Assembly: GCA_013397845.1 (NCBI GenBank) | Contig: VZTG01009143.1 | Location: 186,001 to 250,000 of the forward strand | Length of the DNA stretch: 64,000 bases | Direction: 5' to 3' | Source: Melanocharis versteri | Lineage: Eukaryota > Chordata > Aves > Passeriformes > Melanocharitidae | Part shown: in pieces, positions 25,598 to 36,593 of the stretch | How the letters are laid out: the number at the start of each line of letters is the position of its first letter | Position numbering within the stretch: the stretch's first letter is position 1 | Made by a program: the position numbers and the translations under genes | Notes under the pieces: generated by a model | The model's database searches: none | What the model was told of the DNA's origin: nothing | What the model saw: the letters and a program-made list of their open reading frames with translations, nothing else

Positions 25598-28500
25598 CTT
25601 TAGGCACATGAGAGTTAGGATTAGATGAGAAGGTTATTTTGGCATTTTCTTCTTCGAATTTGAAGTCCCCCCCCACCCAGCCCCACTGCTAGAGAGAGGG
25701 GCAGAGTTAGACCACAGAGGTGAACAAATTCGAGTTTCTAGATGCGCTACATTGAACAAGGCATTCAGTAACAAGCTCCAACCTGAACCGTGTCAAAACA
25801 ACTGAGGGCAAACAGTGGTGACTCCAAAACACCACAAAAAGGCTGCACATAACCAACCTTGCCCTCGAGCAGTAGAGCAGGAAGGCAGCTTTAACCTTTG
25901 AGGCTCATTTAAGAGGCACTGTGCAAGCTTGGCACAGGACAACTCCAGCAAGAACCGCATGGATGTGTAAGGTTACCCTGAAAGCTTTATGGCTATAGAT
26001 TAAACTATAACTGCAGCCCTTGCCCAATTGTCTGCAGGGCCTGTGAGATGTGATCTTTGGGTCTAAATACACAGGCTTTGTCTGGTTGGAACAAATGAGT
26101 GATTCAAACTGCCACTGCATAAGCCTAGAAATGTTTGCTTGCTCCATTCCCTACCCAAGGACAAAAATCACTCATTTTTGGTAATCACACTGACATGGAA
26201 CTGATAGCACAGGACAGAACCCAGCACAGTGCAGGCAGAGATAAAGGAAACCTGCCAGACACTCAGTAGTGAGCTGGAGCATCTGCTCTGCAGAGTGTAT
26301 TAGGGCACTGGACCTGTCATTCTGTCATTTACGTCATGGATAAGTATCTACTAAAATCAATATCAAGACAAAACTAATTTTTCATTGCTCCACTGTGAAC
26401 CTGGGAATTCTGAAGAAAGGCTATTTCCTGCTACTTGGTACAATAATTGCATTTTTATGAAATGTATAATATGGGTAGAGAAATAATGTGTAGCCAAGAG
26501 CCACACAATTAATAGGCAATTACTTATGAGATGTTAACTAGAAAGGCAAGCTTCAAAATATTTTGGGTTTTTTTCAATATTCTAAAAGGACTTATTCTTA
26601 ACCACAACATGAATATTCTGAATATTTAATAAGTGAAACAAATATACCAATGTGTGATTTCATTAAGTATTTGTTGCCTTGGCTCAGTCTTTCTGATACT
26701 CTGTATACAACAGGACCAAGATGTTTAACATAGAAATTCTCACAGCTCTTGTTTGTTTGGGGAGTTTTGCTTTTGTTTTTCTTTACACCCTGGAACATCC
26801 TGTCATTCACTCACCTGTTCCTGACCCAGGATCAAGACACCTCCAGGTTTAATTGGATGCCAAGGAGCAAGATTCTCCCCAGTGCCAAGCTTCTCTCCAT
26901 CCTGAAAAGCTTCCCACATGCCATCTCTGGTTGTCCATGTTATGCAGATGTGATGCCATTTTCCATCACTAATGAAGAGAGGGAGCTGAGCAACCTACAA
27001 AAAACAGAATAATGCACGTGGCAACCCAAATCTAGCAGTTCAAGCCCAACATGTAAAGAGGAACAGTATTTACTCTGTCCTCAAAAACAAAAACTTTAGA
27101 GGCAGGAGTTAGGCCACATCCTACTTTGTAGGATTCCACAGAATCATAAAATGATTTAGGTTGGAAAATCCCTCCAAGATCGCTGAGTGCAACCGTTAAC
27201 CCAGCACTGCCAAGGCCACCACTAACCCATGTCCCCAGGTGCCACATCTACACCTCCTGTAAATACCTGCAGGGATGGTGACTCCACCACTGCCCTGGGC
27301 AGCCTGTTCCAGTGCTTGACAACCCTCTCAGTGAAGAAATTTCTCCTCCTATCCAATTAAAACTTCCCCTGGCACAACTTGTGGCCATTTCTTCTTTTCC
27401 TGTTGCCTGTTGCTTGGGAGAAGAGACCAACCCCCATCCCACATATTAATCTGTGGCATTTGTTGTTCAAAATCTCAGTGCTTAGTGATAACTTTCCATC
27501 CAGTGCTCACTTTAAGTTCCTCTTAAAATCTGGGGTTTGCCAGCACCATTTTTAGTAACAACTTTGACAAATGGATGTGTCTGCTACCAGGAGAACTTGT
27601 GGGAACTGCTCCCTAGGCCTCACAATAGGGAGGAATTATGCTCCTTTAGGAGGTTGATCTGAAAACTTACTCAGATCAACACCAAGACACAAATGCAGTG
27701 GGCTATGGAGCACCTGTGACGTGGAAGAAAGAAAAGCCTCACAGAATATTGACACTACAGACATAATACCGAAGAGAAAAATAGTTATTGCTAAAGATAA
27801 GCAGGCTCAAGTTTGCTTCTCTTCCACAAACCATTAAAAATAATTGGTTATTGATCTGGGAGGATGATAGGACTGTTAGAAGTCCATAATCAGCCACATG
27901 ATGAACCACCTGAGCTGTGTGGTAAACACCTGATTCCTCAGAGAGCAGTGAGTTACCAGGAAACCTAACTGAAGGTGGGGAGAAAGGAAGCATTTAAACA
28001 CTGGTTTAATGACAAGTTTCAATGAGTCGTGTTTTCTTCAAGCTTCCTACTGAAGCTTGTCAGAAACCATCAATGGAATGAAGTAGCTGTATCTAAAGCC
28101 TGAAAAATTGTATTTAAACTGATGTTCAGTCACTAAGCATAACAAAACCAGACCATTATGTGGAGAGCCTTTTGCTCTCTTTCTTCTGCAAAATTCACTT
28201 AACATTTGTAACTTCTACAATTAGAAAGATAGAAATCCTGCAACTGGCTTAGATCTCACAGGTCTTGCAATAGTGTGGCTTCAAATTTTGCTTGTGTTTC
28301 ATAAAACAAAAAAACCCCAAGAAGCCAAGACCTGCTTGTAACTTCAGACAACACATAAATGTGTGCACATCTAATGTCAAGCTGCTTGGTCTCAACACAC
28401 AAACATCTGCACCATTTAACTTCTGTTTCAAGTACTTTTATGAACTTGTAATCAGCAAGTGGATATCAGACAAGGAGACAGCACCACCTCCAAGGCTTCT

Positions 28501-31500
28501 CTCAGAGGGAAGGAAGGAGTCAGTGCAAAGGTACCAAGGGCTCAGGCCTTGTTCTGGTTACGTTGACAACGAAGAGTTCGTCAAGTCTCACCTTGTCATT
28601 AATTAGCAGTTCAATTGGATTATTCCCCCATTCTATGAGGACAATTTCATTGGCTTGCCCAGGGACAGCATATGAGAACGGAGTGCCAATTCCAGGAGAA
28701 GCACTTGACCTCAGCCACAAGCACACAGTGAAAGCATAGAGCTCTGGCAGAGTCTTCTTGATCTTCCCATACAGGTAGTTTGTGCGAAGAGGAAGGGAGA
28801 CTTTGAATTCATCAGGTGACTTAAATGCACTGTTACCTAGAATCACACAGAGCAAGAAAAACCTTTAACAATAAGCAAAGCAATGTATTGGCAATTCAGG
28901 CTAAGACACAATTGATAATGAGAATCTTTGGCTTTAATCACTTAAGAGAGGTACAGAAAAAAAAGTGTATTGAAGTAGTATTTACTGAATGTTGATTTTG
29001 CTGCACATAAAAATGCAAATAGATTTTATCCACATTGTGGTAATTATTTAGTTTATTTCTGCTCATTTAGAGCAGAAGAATAGATGGCAGACAATCTTCT
29101 TCATTGCCTAGTTCATGGCTGGAGGCCTCCCTATTTCAAATAATTTAAACTGGTTTAAAAGATATTTACTGTCAGTAAATTGGATTCTCTGCTATGCTCA
29201 TTATTAAAGCATCACAGTACTTCACAACCAGGATTTCTTTCCCTACTCCTGCTACACAAGCAGCATCCCTGTGTTAAGATCTCAGGCTAACAAACAAATT
29301 CACACTAACATTTTGAGCAGAAAATCTGAAACAAGACTACACTGATATAGTCCAGAAAACAGCTATATTCACTAGAACTGATTTCTGTCCCATAAACTAA
29401 ACAGGACAAGATCTGAAGAGTTCAAAGTGATCTGAATTTAAAATGCAATATCAAGCTATGAACTATGGGAAGATTATACACTTGATTTAATATAAAAGCA
29501 GAAATTATAATTTAGCTTTTTCTAAAAGTGATAAAAACCATTGAGATATTCTGAGACATGCTTACAAAATTGAGAACCCTTAAGACCAAAACTTTCTGAA
29601 GTTGAAGTACTCTGTATCACATAGTTGATGTAGATGCTTATAAGTAATTTTCTAGAGTTAAGTATTAAGAAATAAATCCCACATTGTGCCACAAAATAGA
29701 ACCCCACAGTTCTGCAGTAATGTCACCCTCAACTTTCTAGCAGCCTGTTCTTCTGAGTCTCACTCATTTCCTTTGCTCATATTCCTGAAACAAATTCAAT
29801 CCCCTTGCCAAACTTCACACTCCAGTCCAAATGAAAAGCTGTTGTCACAAAAGGTTGCCACAATTCTCGTATGTATTTTTTAAACCATTGGCATTCTCTC
29901 AGTTCCCCTTCTCAGAAGCAACTGAAGTGTTTTGGCTGCATTTTTCATAGAATGAGGGGGTGGCAGAAGAAAAAGCTTCTCTTTTGCTTGAATCTGTCTT
30001 GAGGAACTTAGAGACCTGAAATGTTCTAAATGGTAAGCAAATAAAAAAACCAGAATCTTAGGATTAACATTGAACAACATTCATTAGGTTGCTACGACCC
30101 ATCTCACATATAAAAAACAGAAACATACCCCTTTAAAAGAGCAATTATTTTTGGGCTAGATGGGCAAGAAATACTGTTATTCCCTTTCAGAGATAGAGAA
30201 AATAGGTTTAGACGTAGTAAATGATCTGTCTGTACCTCCAGCAAAGCTAGGAACCACACTGAGGTCCAGGCACTCCTATTTGCAGGATTATGCCTCCTGC
30301 TTTTACTACTGCATCATCTCCTGCTGTCAGTGGAGGCAACCAGTGAAGGAATTAACAGAAAACTTTGGGAGCCACTACAGCTGTACAAGTTTTAAACTCT
30401 TCTGCCCCACTGGTAACTAAAACAGCTGTCACAACTACAGATAAAATCCAAGGCTTACAGTGTCACCTCATAAGGTTAGTTTTCTCCTTTATTCAGTCTC
30501 AGGACAATGAGGAGCTTATGACACTCTAGTTAGTTGTGGGGAAGAAATGCTAAACAATACTGCATTTTAAATAAAAGCACAACAGGAAAACTATTTTCAA
30601 ATGAGGTCAGATCAAATACTGTCTGTATTTAATACACAAAAAAATAGTTCTTAGGTCATTGTTACGTCACTTTGATTTGACAGAGGAACCAGAACAGCTA
30701 AGCTGTACAGTAATAGAGAGCAAATTACACAACTAAAAGAAAGGCTGTATCTTGGTTCCTGTCCCAAATTCTTCACTTCTCCAGAGACTTAAGACAGCCC
30801 TCACTCCCCACACAAAAAAATAAAGGTGGGAACAGGTTATTTTTAGTCTAACTGAATTACACATTCTTGTTCTCCCACCACTCTCTCTTTCTGATATGAG
30901 TCACATCTTTCAGAGACAAGGACTATCTATACTTGACACATAAGACATTAGCAGGCCACTGATTCTCCATAACTTTAGTTGCAGGTTAGGCTTTACCTTG
31001 GCTCTCAGGAAATACTAAAAGACAGAGCCAGTAGAAGATCATCTTCCTCCTTCCCTTTTCCCCTCCTTCCCACTCTTTAGATGAAAGAATAGATACAGTA
31101 TTACACACATGGGTCCATCAGGCTGCATTTCTAAATTCATGAGATATGCATGTTTGTACCATCTGGAAGGGATGTCCATTAAGCTGCTTTTAAGCAGAGA
31201 GTTATTCACCTTGGAAAATCATTTAAGGATTGGGCAGTGATATTTACTGCAACTCCAGCCCCATACAATCCACTCTGTATGTGTATACAGTCAATACAGA
31301 AAGAGTTCTGTGATTTAGGTCACTTCCACAGACATTTGTAATTCAAATAAACAGACTCTACTCAAGCAGAGAGATCTCAGTAATAATTAAGCCAAGAATC
31401 AGAATGAATGACTAGGATTACGAGAGTGTCCCCCAGTGGACCATGTGTAATCTACTGTTAACTCTGTAAGCTTAGAATAGAACATAATTCAAGTATCTGC

Positions 31501-34027
31501 AGTTACCCAAAGTCATAACCAGCAACAAAAGGAAACATCATCATCAATACTTATAAAGCAGCAGGAAACAAAGCTGGTAAAAAATGCCATTCATTACATC
31601 AAAGGTAGTTGTGCTAATTAAATGTAGCCCACATGACTCTCAGTCCAAATAAAGGCAGTTCTACTTAGATGTGTGCTTGACATTATGTAGCTATTTACAC
31701 CCATGCCATACTTATTCCTATCTCCACTTGCCTCCTTATAGATCTTTCCATCCCACAAACACTAAGAGCTTCATCCTAGCCACCCACACATGCCAAATTA
31801 AGAGACAGGAAGCCAAAGCCAGGCAACTGCCTGTCAAGCAAGAAGCCTGTGATAAAAGAAAAAGGAGAATCCAAGCATTTGCACTGTCACCGACTATTTA
31901 GTCCAGTACCTTCATGTCTTTCCCTCAAGGCTCACATTTCTACTGCTCTGGCAGGAAGGAGTAAACAAAATTAATTAGCATAGGGAAGCATTTAGACTCT
32001 GAGCAATTACCTTTCTCTAATTCAGACACTCTTTCTAGCAACGCATTCAAGGCTGTCTCTGTCTTCTGCCGGTGGGCTGAGGTCTCGTTGTGAAGCAGAG
32101 ACTTCTCATCCTCCAGCTCGGCCACTTTGCTCAGGAGTTGGCGCTCCAGGTCCCCGAGGCGCCGCTGAAGCATCTCCCGCAGGTCACTGGGCAGGGCTGC
32201 ATAGGACACGTTGGCTCGGAGCTGGTGCTTTAGGGCAAAGCAGAAGGGAAAAAACATTGCCATTTCTGAAACAGAAACCATGAAATGCAGATATGCTACC
32301 GGTTCAAAGGAGGAAAGTAAGATCATGGAGCTCTCCGGCAAGTACAGAAGAGGTATTGCTTTATAGCACTTGTCATGCTCAGCGCTTTTATCAGCACTGT
32401 AGCTAAACAGGTCCTGAATCAAAAGGGCACTTTTGTTAGAGGCTTCCAGCACTTCATATGAAGGAGTTTTCATACATTTAAGTTCAATAAAATCAATGTA
32501 GGGAGCAGGTCTGATGCACTTCTATTAGTACGCATATATGTGGCACATCAGTCAATTTTTGCTTTACTTACTGTTAGTGACATAGCCAACATAAGTAAAC
32601 AGAAAAACTATCACTTCATTTTAGATTAAAAATTAAGCTACTTTGAAAGCAGATTTACCAGAGTCAGATACTCTTCAGATCAACTCTAAGTATTAACCAG
32701 TGAAAGTATTCTTATTCAAACTGAAAAAAGAGGCACCTCACGCTCTCAAATAACACTGCTATCCTTAAAGATACAAACAAAACAACGTTTCCGCCTACCA
32801 TGTTATTCTAGTGGGGTTTCTTTCCTACAATCCTAAAATTAATGCTTCAGGAAGACAGCAATAGTAATAAAAGGATGTAACACTAAAAGCTCACTCAAAA
32901 CTGCGCTTGCAAAGCCGCGCTCACAGAACAGCCTTTTGGAAGTTACTCGCCATCCACACATCAGCACTGACTGGAGGACAGCAGGAGCACACGTGAGGCT
33001 TTCAGGGTGTGAAAAGCAGAACAGCATCAGCACAAATCCAGTGAGAATCCTCTCTATGAAACATTTGCATGAGCAGCACTCAAACCATGGGCACTGTCCA
33101 AAGGCTCATGGAAATCACTTATCGGTGGGCTTGGACCAAATCCCCTTTGTGTTCAGAGGCGCACAGAATCGGGATCTTTTTATTCTATGTCAGCCCTGAG
33201 TACATCATCTTATCTGCACCATCTGCCCGACACAATCTCCTCATTTCCACTGGTCTGTTCGGCACCATATGCCGAGGTCTTACTGCCCAAGACGTCAGCT
33301 TTGTACCTCAAACCACATGAAGCCACATCCCCAGAAAGAGAGATTTACACATTATTAATACAGAAACTAAGCTGGTGACAAGCAGGGAAACCATAATCTC
33401 CCCCCACCCCACGCAGAGGGAGAACACATTCAAGAGCAGCCCCTTAGGGTTTTCACCATTAAAGAGAGGAGATAAATAACCAAGAGAACAAGACGAGCCA
33501 AACCGAGCCGCTCGCCGCCGGGGCCGGGCCAGTTTGGATCTAACTCCGTAATGATTTAGGGCACTACTCGTGCCCGCTAGACGTGAAGCGGCTCCGCTGC
33601 CCGGCCCTACCTCCAGGCTCTCCAGCCGGTCCTTCAGGGTCTGCATGGTGCGGCTCAGCTGGTCGATGACCTGCGCCGGGTCCCGCGGCAGGTCGCCCAT
33701 CGTGTCCTTGCCCTTGCCCACCTCGTTCTTCCACGCCCCCGTGGCGGACTTGCCGTCGGCGCCCTCGCAGCGGCTCAGCTTCCCGGTGAGCTCCCGGATG
33801 GCCTCCCGCTGGCTCCCGATGGTCTCCTTCTGCTGCAGGACGGTCTCCCGCAGCTGCAGCACCGTGGCTTTGAGCTCCTCCTCGGGGGGCAGCGCGCCGC
33901 CCTGCATGGGCACGGGGGGCAGCGGGCAGCCCGCGCCGGCGGCGTCCAGCGGCAGCGAGGTGCACACGAAGCGGCTGCCCGGCGGGCTCTCCTGCTCCCC
34001 GGCCGGCGACCCCCGCCCGCCCGCAGC
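25370..34027 (-). CDS. NPTX2: Neuronal pentraxin 2 (NPTX2/Narp), five exons, start missing
   Basis: Seen: five exons (33611-34027, 32011-32227, 28592-28836, 26815-26994, 25370-25597) with GT-AG introns of 1383, 3174, 1597 and 1217 bp join into one frame that ends at a stop codon at 25370-25372. Counting from Gly at 34000, the product is 419 residues: cysteine-bearing N-terminus (Cys13, Cys25, Cys78), coiled-coil region to about 203, then a pentraxin domain with paired Cys241 and Cys301. N-glycosylation sequons are at Asn136, Asn177 and Asn381. The C-terminus CEERLLDL and much of the pentraxin domain match mammalian NPTX2 as I remember it, and not NPTX1. Known of the family: a secreted, calcium-dependent synaptic lectin-like protein that multimerises with NPTX1/NPTXR and clusters AMPA receptors at excitatory synapses; it is an activity-induced gene. 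Odd: no start codon or signal peptide is present, next to the ambiguous base at 34029. Identification is firm; the 5' end is not. Confidence 0.97.
25598..26814 (-). other. NPTX2: NPTX2 intron 4
   Basis: 1217 bp, phase 0, donor GTGAGTGAATG, acceptor CCTAAAG before GACACAG. AT-rich, without recognisable repeats. A CRE-like TGACGTAA (minus strand) lies at 26329-26336. Confidence 0.93.
26815..26994 (-). CDS. NPTX2: NPTX2 exon 4 (pentraxin signature)
   Basis: Exactly 180 bp (60 codons), from VAQLPLFISDGKWHHICITW to GGVLILGQEQ, with acceptor TTGTAG and donor GTGAGT. It carries the pentraxin family signature H-x-C-x-[ST]-W-x-[ST] as HICITWTT, with Cys301 as partner of Cys241. The last residues, Glu343 and Gln344, are calcium-site positions completed by Asp345 in the next exon. 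A short reverse-strand frame crosses part of the region but has no coding merit. Confidence 0.98.
26995..28591 (-). other. NPTX2: NPTX2 intron 3, containing a CR1
   Basis: 1597 bp, phase 0, donor GTGAGA, acceptor TTGTAG before GTTGCTCAG. About 300 bp of it is a CR1 LINE fragment in the same orientation as the gene (27137-27441). The rest shows nothing I can name. Confidence 0.93.
27137..27441 (-). mobile_element. CR1 LINE 3'-end fragment in NPTX2 intron 3
   Basis: Read on the plus strand it starts CACAGAATCATAAAATG and continues through GGTTGGAAAATCCCTCCAAGA, then CTGCCCTGGGCAGCCTGTTC and CAGTGAAGAAATTTCTCCTC. This is the familiar reverse complement of the 3' end of avian CR1 elements, so the element lies on the minus strand with its 3' terminus at about 27137. 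It is 5'-truncated, as nearly all CR1 copies are, and diverged with small indels, indicating an old insertion. It does not touch either splice site. Confidence 0.9.
28592..28836 (-). CDS. NPTX2: NPTX2 exon 3 (start of pentraxin domain)
   Basis: 245 bp: two bases completing the split glycine, then 81 codons from NSAFKSPDEFKVSLPLRTNY to ELLINDK. The donor is GTGAGA at 28591. The pentraxin fold begins near FKVSLPLR. The exon supplies Cys241 (FTVCLW), the first half of the conserved intradomain disulphide, and the SSASPGIGTPFSYAVPGQAN segment that lines up with the first half of the calcium site in short pentraxins; the Asp found there in C-reactive protein is Ala here (QANEI), as in other NPTX2 sequences I remember. 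Very strongly conserved relative to mammals. Confidence 0.98.
28837..32010 (-). other. NPTX2: NPTX2 intron 2
   Basis: The longest intron at 3174 bp, phase 1 (it splits a glycine codon), donor GTAATT, acceptor TTCTAG. AT-rich noncoding sequence. A CRE-like TGACGTAA (minus strand) occurs at 30662-30669. I see no recognisable repeat family or additional exon. Confidence 0.92.
32011..32227 (-). CDS. NPTX2: NPTX2 exon 2 (coiled-coil region)
   Basis: 217 bp encoding 72 codons plus the first base of a split glycine codon. It begins HQLRANVSYAALP and ends ERVSELEK. The acceptor is TAAAG before CAC and the donor is GTAATT at 32010. The protein is rich in Leu, Glu, Lys and Arg with heptad spacing (QRRLGDLERQLLSKVAELED), consistent with the neuronal pentraxin coiled coil. 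Two N-glycosylation sequons, NVS (residue 136) and NET (residue 177), are at the positions used in the family. The frame stays open 246 nt into intron 1, which I take as chance because a good acceptor is present at the conserved boundary. Confidence 0.97.
32228..33610 (-). other. NPTX2: NPTX2 intron 1
   Basis: A 1383 bp GT-AG intron, phase 0, with donor GTAGGG and acceptor CCCTAAAG before CACCAGCTC. The 5' part is CpG-rich; the rest is ordinary AT-rich sequence. A CRE-like TGACGTCT on the minus strand lies at 33290-33297. No transposon or embedded gene is visible. Confidence 0.93.
33611..34027 (-). CDS. NPTX2: NPTX2 exon 1 coding part (5' incomplete)
   Basis: The frame runs from just inside the ambiguous base to a GT donor (GTAGGG) at 33610-33609, ending ...LKDRLESLE in phase 0. 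Family similarity begins at GEQESPPGSRFVC (Gly codon at 34000) and continues through the stretch EEELKATVLQLRETV, the CEG cysteine and KDTMGDLPRDP. Heptad-like hydrophobic spacing in the second half fits the known coiled coil that drives neuronal pentraxin multimerisation. The nine codons between 34027 and 34001 (AAGGRGSPA) do not resemble the expected leucine/alanine-rich signal peptide and may be scrambled or partial. Three residues more than human between the signal-peptide end and the junction, by my count. The start codon is not in this sequence. Confidence 0.93.
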
Positions 34028-34028
34028 T

Positions 34029-34029
34029 N
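34029..34029. other. Ambiguous base at the NPTX2 signal-peptide position
   Basis: A single N interrupts the sequence where the initiator ATG and hydrophobic signal peptide should lie. In the NPTX2 frame the codon is TNA (34030-34028), which can be a stop, Leu or Ser but never Met. No in-frame ATG exists between it and the first conserved residues. Most likely a collapsed GC-rich gap rather than a true single uncertain base. Confidence 0.8.
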
Positions 34030-34340
34030 AGCCCCGCGGCCCGAGCTCCTCCCCGTGCCCAGCCCGCCCCTCTCGTGTGCCTGCTGACACCCCTTGTCTC
34101 TTGTCCTCGCACCGCGCTCCGCGGTGAAGAGCCCGGCTCCATCCGCCTCGATGCTCCCCGCCGAAGCCGCTCCGGCTTGTCAGTGTCCTTCTGGTATTGA
34201 GCGGCTCCGAACCGGACCCGGCATCTCGAGGTGATCCAAGCAGTGCGGAGCAAAGGGATCATCCCTTCCCCTCGACTCGCTGCCTACACTGCTGCTAGCG
34301 CAGCCTGGGGTACGGCCGGCCTGGGCCAGCTCTTTGAGCT

Positions 34341-36149
34341 AGAAGATAATGCCGTCAGAAAAACGAGAACGGTTCAAGCTATACATCAGTATTCATATTT
34401 ATTATGCAAGGGAAAGAGACAGGGACATCTCACTCATTAGAGTACCATAATTCCATTTTTGAACCATAAGACCATTGTGGTTTCAGCTATATTGTTTGTG
34501 GCTTCCAATATTTTTAATGCTGATCCCCTTATTAACTTGAGTTACTTTAGATTTATAATCTGTGAAGGCTTTTATATTTTCCAAGTGACATACAAACACC
34601 GAACAGTTCTCGCAAACTTCTTGCGGATATGCAAGAAAAACTTACCTCCACTGGAAAAATTGAGAAACAATTTCCTTATGCATCAGCAGAGGCTGCTCTT
34701 AGGACTCCCAAATCTTTGAGCAGAACTTCAGACTTTTAGCAAGTTTATATATGGAGACGAAATACATTTTACCGTAGGGCGAGTAGCTCCTACTATGAAA
34801 TACATAACTTTTAAAATAATAATTAATAAAATAAAGAATAAAGAATATGTAATTGAAAATAGCTGTAGCTTTTTTTCCAGTCAGCATCAGAATTGCCTTG
34901 TTACAGAGTGAATTAACAAGTTTCAAGGCGTGTGTACCACAGGGACAGTTAAACCTGATGGTTTCATGAAGTCCAGTTTATTTATTCAAGTCCTCCAGCA
35001 ATGTCCTGTTTAAAGTCACACGTGTCAGAGGCAATTGTAGCCACTGTTCAGCCAGACAAGTGAGATGCAGCTCCTATTGCTTATTCAAGGGGAGAACACC
35101 GGGGGCAGGCAGAGTTCAAAATGCAACCAGAAGCTCCGATTTCTGTCTGAACTCCCTTTGTCTGGAAGCCAGGTCTCAGGAGACTGTGCTGCTTCCTGGA
35201 TGAGTGAAAACGTACCCACTCGAGTGCAGAGACTCTGACTAATGCCTGGTTAGACATTTAACTCTCATCGAAATCAACACCATATCATTGCTTCATCACC
35301 TGGCTGGTTAAAATTCCGGATGCTGCAGTGAGGAGGACCATGCAAGCGCACCAGGAATATCTCACCTGTCAACACGGGGTCTTTCCAGTCCACATAAGTC
35401 AAGGAAATATTAAAGCTTATACAGAATAATGTACCAGAATTATTGCTCTACATGTAAGGTTAATCAGTCCCATCTGTATTGCATTACAGCTTGTTTCTCC
35501 CAAATTTCATGTGAAGCGGTATGAAAAAAGTAATAAAATAATTGTAAAATGTTTGATCTAGCCTGTAGGACAACAGTAGTCAATTGCTTTCATGCAGCCT
35601 AGTTCTACCCTCTATAATATGAATTGTGATGGCACCCTGAGCGAATAACCTCACATTACTTCAAAATAAACTTCAAACTCCTGATCTTGATTTTAAAGCC
35701 CACTTACAATTCAGAGCTGTTCCCAAACAGGTTTTGACTGAATGCATGACTGATAAAAGCATTGCATCCTTTTAAATTCAAGCAATGGATAGCTTGAAGG
35801 TTTTGCTTAATTATAGATAGATTTTTGTCATGATCTCTTATTCAGGCAAGCTGAGGAGTAACACAAGCGGCAGCAAGCAATAAACATCTGACTTCCAGAG
35901 TTCCGTAAGGTATATGATGGTAAATTGCTCATGACAACAGAAGTATTGTCCTTTATTACTCTACTGTTTCTTCTTGACAGGGGAGGTCAGTAAAACAGGA
36001 AAGAATCCCAACAAAGACAGTCAGAAATGTCAGTTATCACACAATGGGGTACAAATGCAGAGGACACAGAGAAAGAAAGACAGGTATTATCCATTGTGCT
36101 TCTTAACATCCTTAATATTTTGCTATGGTACTTCAGTGCTTTCAGAATA
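34341..36149. other. NPTX2 upstream flank
   Basis: AT-rich DNA between the CpG island and a CR1 insertion. No coding exon, no obvious TATA box on the minus strand, and no CC(A/T)6GG serum response element that I can see. Proximal regulatory sites are likely here by position but are not identifiable by eye. Confidence 0.6.
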
Positions 36150-36593
36150 AAAAGGAGGCGATTGCCCTGCTCTGCTCAGTGCTGGTGCAGCCTCACCTTG
36201 AGTCCTGTGTGCATTTTTGGGCACCACGATATAAAAAAGACATTAAACTAACAGAGAGTGTCCAAAGGAGGCCACGAGGATGGGGAAGGGTCTGGAGGGG
36301 AGGCTCTGATCTCTGTGGTCAGGGAAAGGACCTGAGGGAATGGCTGGAGCTGTGTCAGGGGAGGGTTAGGCTGGATATTAGGAAACACCCAGAGGGTGTT
36401 TGGGCACTGGGCAGGCTCCCCAGGGCAGCGGTCACAGCGCCAGCCTGACAGAGATCAAGAAGCATTTGGACAAAGTTCTCAGGCACAAGGTGGTTGCAGG
36501 GGATTGTAAGGGCTGTCCTGTGCAGGGCCAGGAGCTGGATTTCAGTGATCCCTGTGGGTCCTTTCCAACTCAGGACATTCTATGGCTCTATGA
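36150..36593 (+). mobile_element. CR1 LINE 3' end, internally deleted
   Basis: Plus orientation. The left part encodes a decayed piece of the CR1 ORF2 C-terminus (LVQPHLESCVHFWAPRYKKD, then SVQRR). The right part is the typical CR1 3' tail: GAATGGCTGGAGCTGTGTCA, GGCTGGATATTAGGAAA, CAGGCTCCCCAGGGCAGCGG, and GATCCCTGTGGGTCC, ending ATTCTATGGCTCTATGA. Compared with the usual CR1 3' end, a block of over 100 bp is missing between GGGTCTGGAGGGGAGGCT and TGATCTCTGTGG, and the AGGTTCTTC motif after AGGAAA is gone. 5'-truncated and immobile; about 2 kb upstream of NPTX2. Confidence 0.93.

Larger units (their letters stand above)
33480..34340 (-). promoter_or_regulatory. NPTX2: CpG island over NPTX2 exon 1 and presumed promoter
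   Basis: CG dinucleotides are dense from about 33480 to 34340, whereas flanking DNA has almost none, so this is a clear CpG island. It covers the whole of exon 1, the start of intron 1 and roughly 300 bp upstream of the ambiguous base. A GC-box-like GGGGCGGG lies on the minus strand at 34063-34070. I see no TATA box at a sensible distance on the minus strand. The transcription start cannot be fixed from sequence, and some of the 5' UTR may be lost in the defect at 34029. Confidence 0.8.

Noticed and set aside
32228..32473. Open frame extending from NPTX2 exon 2 into intron 1 with its own ATG
   Set aside because: A good acceptor lies at the conserved exon boundary, and the extra 82 residues match nothing in the family.
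33570..34127. Plus-strand 185-residue frame opposite NPTX2 exon 1
   Set aside because: An antisense shadow of the GC-rich exon; serine/proline-rich with no recognisable domain.
33564..34262. Long minus-strand frame (232 residues) overlapping NPTX2 exon 1 in another phase
   Set aside because: High GC removes stop codons in all phases. The product is Arg/Ala/Gly-rich low complexity and the NPTX2 phase is clearly the conserved one.
36125..36448. 107-residue plus-strand frame as a possible gene
   Set aside because: It is decayed CR1 sequence joined to the CR1 3' untranslated tail; the second half is not coding in intact CR1.
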